NCBI GenBank assembly: GCA_033239005.1 | Contig: BSQZ01000022.1 | Coordinates: 281,001 to 345,000, forward strand | Origin: Lamellibrachia satsuma | Lineage: Eukaryota > Annelida > Polychaeta > Sabellida > Siboglinidae | DNA: 64,000 nucleotides | Direction: 5' to 3' | In this document: in pieces, positions 33,055-44,299 of the stretch | Position numbering within the stretch: position 1 is the first letter of the stretch | Layout of the letters: every line of letters begins with the position of its first letter | Notes under the pieces: model-generated | The model's input: the letters and a program-made list of their open reading frames with translations, nothing else | What the model was told of the DNA's origin: nothing | The model's database searches: none | Program-made: the position numbers and the translations under genes

Positions 33055-34845
33055 GGTGTCATAACTCTGTGTTGCCATGGCAACCTTGATGTTAAAACAC
33101 AAGGTTCTGGTTGTTTTCCGAGGCATCTGCCATCTCCAGAATCACTCAGCAGAGAAACTGTTGTTTCTCAATCATATGAACGTTTTGGATGCCGATTATA
33201 ATCGACAATGATGATGATCAATTTAATTTACACCTTGACAGTGAAAATTCAGAGATAATTGTCAATGATGTCGTTTAGCCCCACAGGTTGGTTTCAGCTG
33301 GTTAATTTGTGACGATCAGCCGACACCAGTGATGTTGTAATCAGCAGATATTTCTTATTTAAATGTATTTAAATATTTTTTAGAACATAACTATGTAATG
33401 TTAAAAACAGTTATGTATGTATGTAATGCTGTTATCTAATAACTTGTTTGAGGATTTCGATTCCTGCATCGACTACTGCCACAACTTGAAATGAATCATA
33501 TGGTTGCATCAGAAGTAAACTTCAAATTCATGTTGACTTACAGTAAAAGAATACTTCTGCCATTGTTGTCATGTTGGTTTAACATCCCTTAGCAAATAAA
33601 CCTATATAATTCTTTAGAAATCTACATGTTGCACAGAGCATAGTAGAATTTTTTTTATAGAAAACTATAGAATGCTACCATCTATAGAAATAGTTTGTCT
33701 ACTTCAATTTTTTTAGATTTGTGTAGCATTTTATAGGATTCTACAGAGCATAGCAGAATATTATATAGAAAACTGTAGAAACTACAAATTCTATAGCTAT
33801 GTCCGCAAAATCCTAAAGAAAATTCTGTAAACAAATTCTAGAGAATGTTTTCTGAATTCTACACAGTTGTATCTGCAAAAAACTTATAGAAAAATCTATA
33901 AATTATTTTGCTGAGGGATGTTGTATAACTATGACTGGTATTTGTCACTAGTTAGGAGTTCATCGTTCAGTTGTGACCTCATGAGCAGTGGGCAGAATCC
34001 AGAACACTACTGCTGTTTCTTGTTGTGTCAGTTTGTGTTGTTACTGTTGGCATGTTACAAGAGCATAGCCATTATCACTTTGTTAAGCCTATTGTCAAAA
34101 ATCGTGAAATTAACGAGCACACAACAAAAAAGATTTCATAGCAGGTGAGGTGAATTCATGGAACATGACTTTTTGTAGCATCTCATTTTAATGTCTAAGA
34201 AAAAGACAGCAAGTGTGTCTGCCTTACAAAATGGTGTTGTAATTCAAAAGCAGATGCAATGTCTTGCTGTTATTAGCCTATTTCTAAAGCCCGTTGTTTC
34301 AGTAAGTGATATTCAGGCAATGGCAGTATGTATGAAATAATAATTGTGTGTGTATATATATTTATGTGCACTATACTGGTTTGTAGCAGTGCGCAAGGAG
34401 CATGTTCGCAACATATCGGACACGACCATCTTAAATCCTGCACAGATTTATATTTTTATATATTTAACAATTAACTTTCATCTGAAAAAAAGATCCTTTG
34501 CCAACTGTCTTTATTGTAAAAAATGTGTTCAGTGGCATATTTAGCCTCTCACAAAGTTGGCCAAGCTTATTCATTAGTTTACAATGTAGTGGCACAACAG
34601 GTTAGTCACACAAAAATTGTCCTCGTAAAATGCCATTGAATCTGTTACTGTTACTGTGTGAAAAAAAATGCAGCAGCGTAAATATTCACTTAAAGCGAAT
34701 CGGTTAGGTGAGGCTATGCGCCTAAAAGAGATAACATAAAAAACTAACCATGTGCAACTAAATTCAAGAATATCATGCCACTGGTTTATGGTCATTCAGA
34801 GAAATGATGTTAACCAGCACTACCGATAAGCGCATGGGCAATTCT
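33055..34845. other. SUFU 3' flank, imperfect internal repeat
   Basis: About 33,610-33,900 contains diverged copies of a block with CAGAGCATAG(T/C)AGAAT and TATAGAAAACT. No gene recognised. The 76-codon frame at 33,918-34,148 is hydrophobic but has no ATG-plus-motif support. Confidence 0.4.
33595..33600 (+). terminator. SUFU: candidate SUFU polyadenylation signal
   Basis: AATAAA 541 bases after the stop codon. Another AATAAA is near 35,680. Neither can be confirmed from sequence. Confidence 0.3.
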
Positions 34846-34849
34846 ATGA

Positions 34850-35135
34850 AATTGGGGTAACCAAGACTACAAGCGACGTATTAAGACAGGACAGCGTACA
34901 CAGAACAAATTGGGGTAACCAAGACTACAAGCGATGTATTAAGACAGGCCAGCGTACACAGAACAAATTGGGGTAACCAAGACTACAAACGATGTATTAA
35001 GACAGGCCAGCATACACAGAACAAATTGGGGTAACCAAGACTACAAGCGACGTATTAAGACAGGCCAGCGTACACAGAACAAATTGGGGTAACCAAGACT
35101 ACAAGCGACGTATTAAGACAGCATACACAGAACAA
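34850..35135. repeat. 58-bp tandem repeat, about 4.7 copies
   Basis: Unit begins ATTGGGGTAACCAAGACTAC and ends CACAGAACAA; the last copy has a small deletion. Confidence 0.92.
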
Positions 35136-35904
35136 ATGCAGAGTCTCAGACAGACTTGTTTTGTCAGAAAGAGAACTAGTTTCATAAACAAAGGCCAAGA
35201 CAGGTTACATCAGTTGAGTTTGGACGCAAATAGCATAGCCATATCCTATTGGCAAGTATAGGAATAGGTGTATACAAATATATTTTCTTTTGGCGAGGGA
35301 ATATTGCCAAAATACCACTCATGACTCGTGGTTATCTAGCACTAAGGCGCGGCCCATGAAATTAAGATGTTGCGTGTTCTCCAAGGTTTTCCTAACCACT
35401 AGTTACAAAAGGTTGTAGTAACTCTTAAAGGTGCATAGGCCGAACACCATGACTTGTTTAATTTTAGTGAGCGTGTAAACTGCCTTTTCCAGTAAGCAAT
35501 TCTCAGGAACAGCTTTATCTCTCCTCTATCTGGTGTCTACAGCAGAACAGTTGCTATAGTAACTGTTCATATGGCCAACAGTGTTGGTTTGTTTTAACAT
35601 GTTCTACTTTGTACATGGTGCTTTTGTGGTGTGTTGACTGACCCTATTGCTATTCTGGTGCCAGAAGAAATATTTTAATAAATGTGGATGATTTGTCAGA
35701 ATTATTTTAATAAAACTGGATGATTTGATCAGGATCCGTTACTAAGACTGGAACTGTTGTTGCAAACTGTTTAATGTGTATTTCAGTATTCTCATTGTAT
35801 GTGTATTTATGAACAGTGTAATAATGTAGTAAAATACAATTAAAGAACAGATCTTATGTTTGTTTCTTTACATTTCTTCACCCATATATCTATTTTGAAT
35901 GCCT
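35136..35904. other. intergenic, nothing recognised
   Basis: No supported frames or repeats. Confidence 0.4.
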
Positions 35905-36628
35905 GTGATTAGACAGTATCATATATGTAATGGTTAGACAGTATCATATATGTAATGGTTAGACAGTATCATACATTTAATGGTGAGACAGTATCATACA
36001 TTTAATGGTGAGACAGTATCATACATTTAATGATTAGACAGTATCATACATGTTATGGTTAGACAGTATCATACATGTAATAGTTAGACAGTATCATACA
36101 TTTAATGATTAGACAGTATCATACATGTTATGGTTAGACAGTATCATACATGTAATAGTTAGACGGTGTCATACATTCAATGGTTAGATAGTATCATACA
36201 TGTAATGGTTAGACAGTATCATACATTTAATGATTAGACTGTATCATACATTTATTGGTTAAACGGTGTCATACATTCAATGGTTAGACAGTATCATACA
36301 TGTAATGGTTAGACAGTATCATACATGTAATAGTTAGACGGTGTCATACATTTAATGATTAGACAGTATCATACATGTAATGGTTAGACAGTATCATACA
36401 TGTAATAGTTAGACGGTGTCATACATTCAATGGTTAGATAGTATCATACATGTAATGGTTAGACAGTATCATACATTTAATGATTAGACTGTATCATACA
36501 TTTATTGGTTAAACGGTGTCATACATTCAATGGTTAGACAGTATCATACATGTAATGGTTAGACAGTATCATACATTTAATGGTTAGACAGTATCATACA
36601 TTTAATGGTTAGACAGTATCGTACATCA
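35905..36628. repeat. 25-bp tandem array, about 29 copies, with 250-bp higher order
   Basis: Unit ATGGTTAGACAGTATCATAC plus five bases. A distinctive order of variants (GATAGTATC, then GATTAGACTG, then TTAAACGGTGTC) appears at 36,181 and again at 36,431, exactly ten units later. Confidence 0.92.
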
Positions 36629-36829
36629 AAATGTGATAAGGTAAACCAGTGGTACAATGTCTGATGAGTCAAAATGTACCTACAAATGCCCAATTTATTA
36701 ACAGACATCTACACATCTAAATACACCAATGAGGTAAAATATGTCTATGAATCTAATACAAACAAACATTATAAATAAATAAATTGTGCACATCCACCTA
36801 TTTAATTAATTAATTTGATCAATCTGACA

Positions 36830-37185
36830 CTCATCGTACGGAAGAACTCGGTAAGGATTCACTCGCCCCGGCATTCCAGAAGCACCCATCCGACTTCTGC
36901 TGCTGGATCTGCCAGTAACTCCTCAAAGACCCGCCCCACAATTCACTCAATGATATCCTTGTCCACCCCAATGCAGTTATGGGACTTTTCAGTACGACTT
37001 CTCACCTGGAAGTCTTCAGCCCAGGTCTGTCCCTGAACCACGTCCTTGGGTTTGTCTCCCATCAATGTTGCATCAGCACTGATGTCACTTGGAGAGATCG
37101 CACAGGGAATTGTGGGTAGGTCACCTGATGAAGCAGGAATCAGGGACCGTTTATTTCTCCCAATAACACACAAAAGTTTGTGCAC
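36830..37185 (-). other. unassigned coding-like stretch
   Basis: The minus strand is open through PTIPCAISPSDISADATLMG, DKPKDVVQGQTWAEDFQ and HNCIGVDKDIIE to a TGA. In the same frame it then reads IVGRVFEELLADPAAEVGWV and LLECRGE with a further TGA. A TCATCAG acceptor at 37,129 and a possible GTGAGA donor after AEDFQ are present. The product is not recognised. It could be the 3' part of the small gene starting at 42,234, or a decayed gene. Confidence 0.35.
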
Positions 37186-37366
37186 AATCTATGTTGGCAT
37201 TATACAATATTCTACAACAGTAAAACAAAAACACAACAAAATTATATGTATATGTTTCTTGAGATGTAGATGGCTGGGAAGACCTGCATCGAACCTGGCT
37301 GGTTATTCTTAGACCGAAGGAGATTTGTTGGTGTCCTATACTCCAGTGGCAATAAAGAGGACCGAG

Positions 37367-37416
37367 TGAGTGAGTGAGTGAGTGAGTGAGTGAGTGAGTG
37401 AGTGCGTGAGTGAGTG
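37367..37416. repeat. (GAGT)n microsatellite
   Basis: Twelve or so GAGT units with one GCGT variant. Confidence 0.95.
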
Positions 37417-37799
37417 CATGAGGGTGATCATGTCAAATATCACATTCCAAGAAACTGGAACGCCTGTACATTCCAGTGTATGTACATTGAGCGGTGCAAA
37501 ATTAAAAGTCAGTGTCAAATATTTCTGTGGGATGTGAGACTGCTAAAAAGATCAAATTTTATTGCTGTCGGCCGAGACACTTTATTTTTACTTATTTAGA
37601 AATGTTGATATATCATACAACAGTTTCCTTAATAATAATTTTTGCATTAATTATTCACCAACACTGCGACAATTGTGACAATTTCAGCATTGTCGCCACA
37701 GTGACTTGTTTATTGTTGTTTCCTAGGATATATGTTAATTGAACTCACATCTGGGTGACACATCTAGGTGACACATATTTCTTATTATTAATTACATAT

Positions 37800-37941
37800 A
37801 ACTACTTTTATACACTATTCGTACAGTTCATTGTTGACTCCTTCTTCTGGCACCACGAGTCAATGTACGTTTGGATCTGACAACACTTCTCCTCCAATGA
37901 CCCTTTGGTGTAGATGCGTTGACTTCCCACAAAACACACCT
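37800..37941 (-). CDS. possible exon 2 of unidentified minus-strand gene
   Basis: After an ACCATGTAG acceptor the frame that fits the split codon of the exon at 42,209-42,234 reads ECVLWEVNASTPKGHWRRSV, VRSKRTLTRGARRRSQQ and TGA: a basic tail. A GTACAT donor after VRSK would instead join in phase to the stretch at 37,128. The other frame (IYTKGSLEEKCCQIQTYID) is also open. Speculative. Confidence 0.3.
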
Positions 37942-38332
37942 ACATGGTGAAGAACAATTTAACTTGATAAGTTACAATCTTCATCGAACTTTAGCAATGC
38001 AATAAACGGTTTCTCAAAGATATCCACTTAGTACACATAAGTAACATTTATTGTTTTCACGACATACCACTTAAAGCCAAATAGGTTTTATGCATATCAA
38101 CATTTACCAAAACTCCAAAACCTCTATAAATATCTCTGTAGTCTTTATATTAATGATAACAAATAATTTTTTATAGTGCAGTTTACTTGGAAGCTCAATG
38201 TGCTTAACATAGAATGCATGAAAAGTAAAAAACTATACACAATTTATTAAATAAAAAATATGAGTAATAAGTCAAACTAAAAGCAAACTTTGGCAAAACA
38301 TGATATATGGACAAAATAACTTTTCTATTTCA

Positions 38333-38449
38333 GTTCAACAAAGTTTGTCAGTTATTTTAACAAGAATACTCTTGGCAGAACAGGAGTCTTTCAGGTTGTT
38401 CCTGCATGATGCCACTAAACTAGATCCAGATATTACAAGCCTATTTAAA
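38333..38449 (+). CDS. isolated exon-like segment, unidentified
   Basis: A good TTCTATTTCAG acceptor and an AAAG|GTGTGT donor bracket an open frame reading QQSLSVILTRILLAEQESFR and LFLHDATKLDPDITSLFK. It has the look of a helical-repeat protein, but I do not recognise it and no partner exon is clear. Confidence 0.35.
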
Positions 38450-38881
38450 GGTGTGTGTATGAAATTAGTGACTATGGCCTCACCGTGATAATTACTAAGA
38501 AACAATAACAAAGTTGTAAATAAGGGATAAAAAGGGTTGTTTGCATATGGTTTATAAATTCCCTATTGTCATGTATTAGTTCAGCACTAGTCATTATAAA
38601 CTATCGTTGCTATAATCTACTTCTAACATAAGTACAAGAATTCCAATTGACTGGCACCAAAACTAGGGTTTATGCTCTAGAAGATTCACCTTGATTTTGT
38701 GAGAATCATTAACAAATTAACTTCACATGAGACCTTAAATTATACTGATCCATTTAGTGGACGGTATCCGCAGCGTGTCTTCCTGGACATGGAAGCCACA
38801 TGTTTCACCAACATTCCTCACAAACTCCAGATAAGTTTGATATTGACTTCTGCCCGCTTCCTTATAGCGGAACTTCCCCGC

Positions 38882-39152
38882 AAAGTCCCAGTGGCAGCAG
38901 GGAAGGACAAAGTCCCAGTGGCAGCAGGGAAGGACAAAGTCCCAGTGGCAGCAGGGAAGGACAAAGTCCCAGTAGCAACAGGGAAGGACAAAGTCCCAGT
39001 GGCAACAGGGAAGGACAAAGTCCCAGTGGCAGCAGGGAAGGACAAAGTCCCAGTGGCAGCAGGGAAGGACAAAGTCCCAGTGGCAACAGGGAAGGACAAA
39101 GTCCCAGTGGCAACAGGGAAGGACAAAGTCCCAGTGGCAGCAGGGAAGGACA
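38882..39152. repeat. 27-bp minisatellite, 10 copies, open in both strands
   Basis: The unit is 27 bp (AAAGTCCCAGTGGCAGCAGG plus seven bases), so it stays open in several frames: VPVAAGKDK or SPSGSREGQ repeats on plus, CHWDFVLPC on minus. The plus frame 38,699-39,304 continues beyond the array into a Lys/Asn-rich tail (KTAQNKNALNKTS), but it starts at GTG and has no confirmed gene context. Confidence 0.9.
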
Positions 39153-39304
39153 AAGAAGGAAAACGCATACGACGACCTGAATGGAAAAACTCCCACTGGT
39201 CAAAACCACCACAGAACAAAACCGCACAGAACAAAAACGCTCTGAACAAAACCTCCACTGGACAACATCAAACAAAAAAACTTTACAAGAGTATCGAATG
39301 CTAA

Positions 39305-39969
39305 ATTGTTTACCAATATTATACAAAAGCTTATTAAAAAATGTTGTTACTACTTAATTAATTGCATTTGAAATATTTGCTGTTGGAATGTCAAGGATTG
39401 TTTCACTACTCCTCTCGTGCCACTACATGTTTCCCTGCCACTGCAGAACCCATGCTCTGGCACAGGTGTAGTAAACTGTGACATCTGGTCTACAATGCTC
39501 TGGTAGGAGAGAGCATTCTAGGAGATAATCCATTGCTTGAAAATCCTTTCCACAGTCACATTCGACAGGGTCGTTTTGCTTGTACTACACTAAATTATTA
39601 AATAAAAACAATTATACATTCTAATTATTATAGTGCATGGAAATGTTGCAATTTTGTTTATGTTGGTCTTGGTAGTGTCTAGTGGTGTTATGTTCGATTT
39701 TTATTTCTAGTGGCTGGCTAGCAACATAAGGTCTACACAATACCTGGTTGTTTTGGAAGCATGCTGGATGTTTATCATGTTGAGAATTTTTTGTTCTGCA
39801 AGTTGATAAAAGAATAAATTCAAACATACCAGATTTTCAGAAAATTTAAATACAAAACTTTCTGTGTTCTGCAGTAAAAACATTGTAACCTCTGTAAAAA
39901 ATGTGTGATCTGACCACAGCTGTCCACTTTTCATGAATAAATATTTTGTGCATTTTAGCATTATTGCAT
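39305..39969. other. intergenic, nothing recognised
   Basis: No supported frames or repeats. Confidence 0.4.
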
Positions 39970-40297
39970 GGGACACTGTGGCATACGGTTAGAACACTGG
40001 ACTCCCAATCGAGAGAACCCAGTTTCGAATCCATTTACCATTTCAAAGCTTGGGCAATTTTGTTTACTCCACTTCGCCTCAGTTCACTCAGCTGTAAATT
40101 AGACAGTGGTGGATATGTGAACGAGTACGAGGTCGACTAGTATTTACGCAGTAATTGCAGCATGGCTGAATGCTTCTTAGAGAAGTGGAGTTAGTGTTGG
40201 AATGAACAGGTCTGCCAGGGTGTAAAGTGCTATGAACAGTCGCAAGGACGGGACACCAACGTCCACGCTACATAAGAATGTACCTTTATCTTTTTTA
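39970..40297 (+). mobile_element. tRNA-derived SINE, full-length type
   Basis: The head has ACGGTTAGAACACTGGACTC and a B-box core TTCGAATCC. The body has CAGTTCACTCAGCTGTAAAT, GTTGGAATGAACAGG and TCTGCCAGGG, and the end is ATAAGAATGTACCTTTATC followed by T. It is longer in the middle than the copy at 32.73 kb. Confidence 0.85.
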
Positions 40298-40734
40298 TAT
40301 TGTGTCTACGATCACTCTACATAGTAAACTGTGTGAGATGTGGACAATGTGTTTAGTTGGACAAATTGGAAGAACACACTACCTTGCTGCAATGACTGGT
40401 ATCCACGACCACGGCGTCAGTTCATCACAATGCTAATGGCTACAGAACTACCAAAACCATGCTTTAGCAAATGCCGGTCTCGACTTTCACCCCAGAGACG
40501 AAGAGTGGGGCGGACGATTTTGCCTACCATGGCATAGGGCCAGGCATAGCCATAGCCATACACGAAACAGCGTTCCTGACAACTAGCCTAAATTATTAGG
40601 GCTTTATGCCGACGATTTTTCCTGCATTTTTGTACCTGAATGCGTTCCTTGCACCATTCCGCATATGTTCCAGTAAAACATTTTATATATTCTTTAAAAA
40701 TATTGTGTTTTAGGCCACTTTTAATCAGTTTTGT

Positions 40735-40862
40735 CAATCAAAATGGCGTAACCGATTGCATGATAAAGATGGCGCGTGTGCGATTTTCGCATTAGTCACG
40801 CCTCGGTGCCATCAGAACCGCGAAGGCGATCTTTGTGCGTATCGAGAGTAGACTATGCATCG
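40735..40862. promoter_or_regulatory. CpG-richer segment with YY1-like sites
   Basis: AAAATGGCG and AAAGATGGCG (YY1/TISU-like) in a locally CpG-rich block that contrasts with the AT-rich surroundings. No reading frame beyond a few codons follows either ATG. It may be a promoter or a repeat fragment. Confidence 0.25.
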
Positions 40863-40988
40863 TAAAAAAAAATTAAAAGAGATAAAGAGAAAGTAGGCTA
40901 AACAAATTTAAAACGAAAGAGTTCTACAAAAAATATTCTCCACAGTTTTTATATTAAACGCAACATTTGTAGAGAGTACATACAGAGA

Positions 40989-41019
40989 GGGAGGGAGTTA
41001 GGGAGGGAGGGAAGGAGGG
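40989..41019 (+). other. G-quadruplex-type motif
   Basis: Six GGG runs within about 30 bases, separated by 1 to 6 bases: GGGAGGGAGTTAGGGAGGGA and on. Confidence 0.6.
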
Positions 41020-41164
41020 TACTTCTGCTTGTCTGTGCTTCTGCTTGAAGATAGATGTCTGTTAGGTCAGGGCATTTATCAAGACTGAACATACACCAAC
41101 TGATGCGTACTATTATTTTTGTGTGTAAACGTGTTGAGAAAATTAATTGCGATATAAAAATTGC

Positions 41165-41400
41165 GCTTCTATGTGAGGATTACAACGTCATTCACGGCGT
41201 TGACAAGTGTCAAGGCGTGGTGCTGCTAAAGATTATCTGATGCAAACAGGACGACGCCGTCCGTGCGCATGGAAAATGCCTGTCGTGGTTCGTTGATTAC
41301 CTCCGCCAGCACAGACAAAAGGTGTTAATTCCTGTCCACCAGCCAGCATGCAGGGAATTCTTGAATTTAGCGTGTCGTATATAACAATCCATGCGAAGTT
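41165..41400 (+). mobile_element. possible reverse transcriptase remnant
   Basis: One frame reads KCLSWFVDYLRQHRQKVLIP, like the WFxxYLxxRxQxVxxP segment of LINE reverse transcriptases. The surroundings do not extend the match clearly. Confidence 0.35.
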
Positions 41401-42200
41401 GGTGCTTCTGCTAATGAAGCGACAAATGGCATACTGTGTGGGGCCTATCATGACTGAAGAACGATCAATTGAAGAAATATGGAGGAGTGTGCAAGACAGC
41501 ATTTCGTGTGCTATATCCGTGTTGACTTGCATGATATCTGTATCAACATACGTTGTACACACTGCGAGCTTCCTGTGGTGTTGTATGTAAAAGCTGATAT
41601 CAGCTAAATAGGTAGAAGTGCATTGCGTAGACAACCAGTCGGACGAAATGGGTGAACAAAGAAATGCTTCGAGACAGCTGCTATGAAAACAAAAGGTGCA
41701 TTATAAACAACGAATTTGTGACCTAACAGAATGCGGATGGTTTATGTATAAACGTTATTTGGTTTTGTAGATAAATAATATCTATACTACGGAACACACA
41801 TATTTGATATGGTGTTAATTTTGATATATATTTCGAAGATGGTTCTACGAACCTTTCTGCTGACATTCTACATACGATTGTACATTTCATATGGAGTTGT
41901 GATTAGTGTATAGGGACAGATTAATTGTTAGTGACAATTATCTTTTTCTGCTTCTGATGCAGCTCATGACTGTATATTAGCTGCATGAAAATGTGGCTAG
42001 TCTGTTGCTGGCAGGGAGACGAGACACTTTCTAAGCGTTTTGACTGACAAAGTAACGGCAGCAGAACTGCTAGATGCATAGATAATAAACAGACATACCA
42101 GTTAGCACAACTGTTCGATGATACTATTGGCAATATAATAAACCTTTTCCACTTGGAGTGTGTTGTATTCCTTAGGCAGGGTTATGTAGGTTTATTGATA
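41401..42200. other. nothing recognised
   Basis: No supported feature; would be first intron of the putative minus-strand gene if that is real. Confidence 0.35.
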
Positions 42201-42208
42201 ACAGGTAC

Positions 42209-42234
42209 TCGATCGACGCTGCAGTAGACGCCAT
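42209..42234 (-). CDS. putative first coding exon of unidentified gene
   Basis: ATGGCGTCTACTGCAGCGTC encodes MASTAASI plus two bases of Glu, then a GTACCT donor. The context AACATGGCG is close to the TISU start element, which works with very short leaders. An ETS site lies 13 bases upstream, which fits such a leader. Product unknown. Confidence 0.4.
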
Positions 42235-42270
42235 GTTAGAGTGATCACTTCCGGCGCATGCGCATAAGTT
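42235..42270 (-). promoter_or_regulatory. ETS + NRF1 promoter module
   Basis: CCGGAAGT on minus (42,247-42,254) is a perfect ETS/GABP core. It is followed by GCGCATGCGC (42,254-42,263), a perfect NRF1 palindrome within the extended TGCGCATGCGCC. The two together are a classic animal TATA-less promoter signature. Confidence 0.55.
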
Positions 42271-43135
42271 TCACCAATAAATCTGCATAAATGAATAACA
42301 ATAACATAGACTAGTAATAATATTTATGCATGTTATACACTTTGCTCCATTACAACATGAACTATGCCATATAAGAAACATTATAATTAACTAAATTGTT
42401 TAATTAGTAGATGTTATGTCACATAAATGTAAAATGAACATGCTTCAAGAGTTCACACCATAAATTCACCTAAAGAGGGTGTACATACTATATAAACGGG
42501 TAGACGTGTTGTTCAGCACATAGGGATTGTCAGTAGGGTGGGTGGAGAACTACAATGGTCTGGGGGCCGACAAATCTCTCCCCTGAGAGCTGCTCGATAC
42601 GCAACTATAAGAGACTCGGTGATTGTGGATTGGTCTCTCCACCGACCGATAGGAGGTGCAACCAAATGGCTGATAATGGCTAAGTGTCACTCACGTCATT
42701 GGTCTCTTATTTTTTAAACAAAAGAATATTGATCATTACATATTCAGATTCTGTTTATTATTCTCGATTCGCATTAGTCGGCGTCAGTTTTATTGTCATC
42801 GTACCAAACGTCTGTCAATCCTTAATCAATTACATGTAAATTATTATGTTGATGTCCTTCCTTGCATTTTAGTAACTCTATGCTTTCATTAAATCACTCT
42901 ACGTTACTCCCAATGCAAAAGGGCTATATAATGTTAGTGTTTTATGGCACTCCAGCACACATGCAAATTTGTTCTCTTCGAAGAACAGCCAGGTCACACT
43001 GTTAAGCTAATATTTTCCACACGTTTTGATTTTACTGTGCTTCTCTACATGCAATCTAAAGACTGACACATAAGGAAACGTCTTGCAACATATTGTGCAC
43101 ACCTAATCGATTCAAATAGACATGCAACATTTACC
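42271..43135. other. intergenic, nothing recognised
   Basis: No supported frames or repeats. Confidence 0.4.
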
Positions 43136-43137
43136 CT

Positions 43138-43500
43138 ACCAATAATAACAAATTCGGATTTACTTGCATTTAACTTTAATGTGGTCTCTGTCATCCAATG
43201 GAAGATTTTGTGGAGACGATCCCTGAGCTAGTTTTGGAAGCGATTTGTATCTCGTGTAGACAAAATAGCATAGGTCTGTGATTTATTTGCATACACTTGG
43301 TGATCCAAGTTGTAAGTCCAAGTCTGGTCAATAACAGATTTAACACCTATACATGTTTCACTGAATGGTATAAATTCAGTCAACACTTGATCATTTGCTG
43401 TGTCGCCAGAACTGTCTGCACTGATTGTCCTTAAACACTTCCAGGAGAAACCATATGGCAATATCTTCATTTTGTTGGAGGGGTATTTTTCAAATAACAA
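43138..43500 (-). mobile_element. CR1/jockey-like LINE, RT palm fragment with lost catalytic motif
   Basis: Reads EFIPFSETCIGVKSVIDQTW, then HQVYANKSQTYAILST and, after a stop, LRDRLHKIFHWMTETTLKLN followed by ASKSEFVIIG. The position of the catalytic YADD is YANK, so the polymerase core is dead. Confidence 0.75.
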
Positions 43501-43927
43501 ACAAAAAACAAAGTTATAATATTTACATCCATTAAATTTAACAAAGGTAATAATAAATACATTTGTATGTTGGCGTTTTCATGTCACGTACAGTGTACAC
43601 TTTTACCAAAATGAACTTTCCCGCATAGTATTAAAATAATTAATGGTGTAATATTAATTCATTACTATACAATTTTTGTGGCTGAGCGGGATTGAGAGAC
43701 TTTCCATGAAACCGCCAATAATCTGTATATCTAGACAGAGGTCTTTAAAACAAAGGCGCTAAAATACGAATAGATGGAACGTGATAAGTCTCTTTCATGG
43801 TTTCATCAATTATAGCAAAAGCAAATTCATTAATGTTCACCTAAATTAGCTAAGGAAGCTCCAGCACATGATCACAGAACAGAATAAACTAATGAAATCT
43901 AAATATATATACTCCTTGCTCACTTAC

Positions 43928-44035
43928 CATGTGCTTCTGGGAAAATCTCAGCTGAAGGATGCACAACAACCAACTCACTCCTTCGTGGTGATGTCCTACT
44001 CAAGAGAGATGGAGTCCACGGCTGACCCATAGTGT
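43928..44035 (-). pseudogene. exon-like segment, possibly KCTD3-like C-terminal region
   Basis: CATTCCAG acceptor and GTAAGT donor around TMGQPWTPSLLSRTSPRRSE and LVVVHPSAEIFPEAHG. The SLLSRTSPRRS part may match the SPLLARARRTES region of KCTD3, and the position downstream of the WD exons fits. Weak. Confidence 0.3.
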
Positions 44036-44299
44036 CTGGAATGATATACACAGACGTCGTCATTTCATCCTCCCAAACGCCAATAAATGAATGGGAAAAA
44101 TGTTCTACAGTTTCTGTTAATGCAGGCCATGTGAATATGTTAAAAAGCAAAATTTACAAATATCTTGTTACATATAGGTGTAAGAAAAACTGTCGTGTTA
44201 AATGCTTCCTTTGCTGTCTGAATCAACGAATTTTTTCCATTCCAAAAATGTATATGATTCTAACTCGACCAAACGTTACATCTATATTACACATATGTT

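Noticed and set aside
38735..39326. Three long minus-strand frames over the 27-bp array
   Set aside because: They are open only because the 27-bp unit lacks stops in those frames. The Cys/Trp-rich products look artificial.
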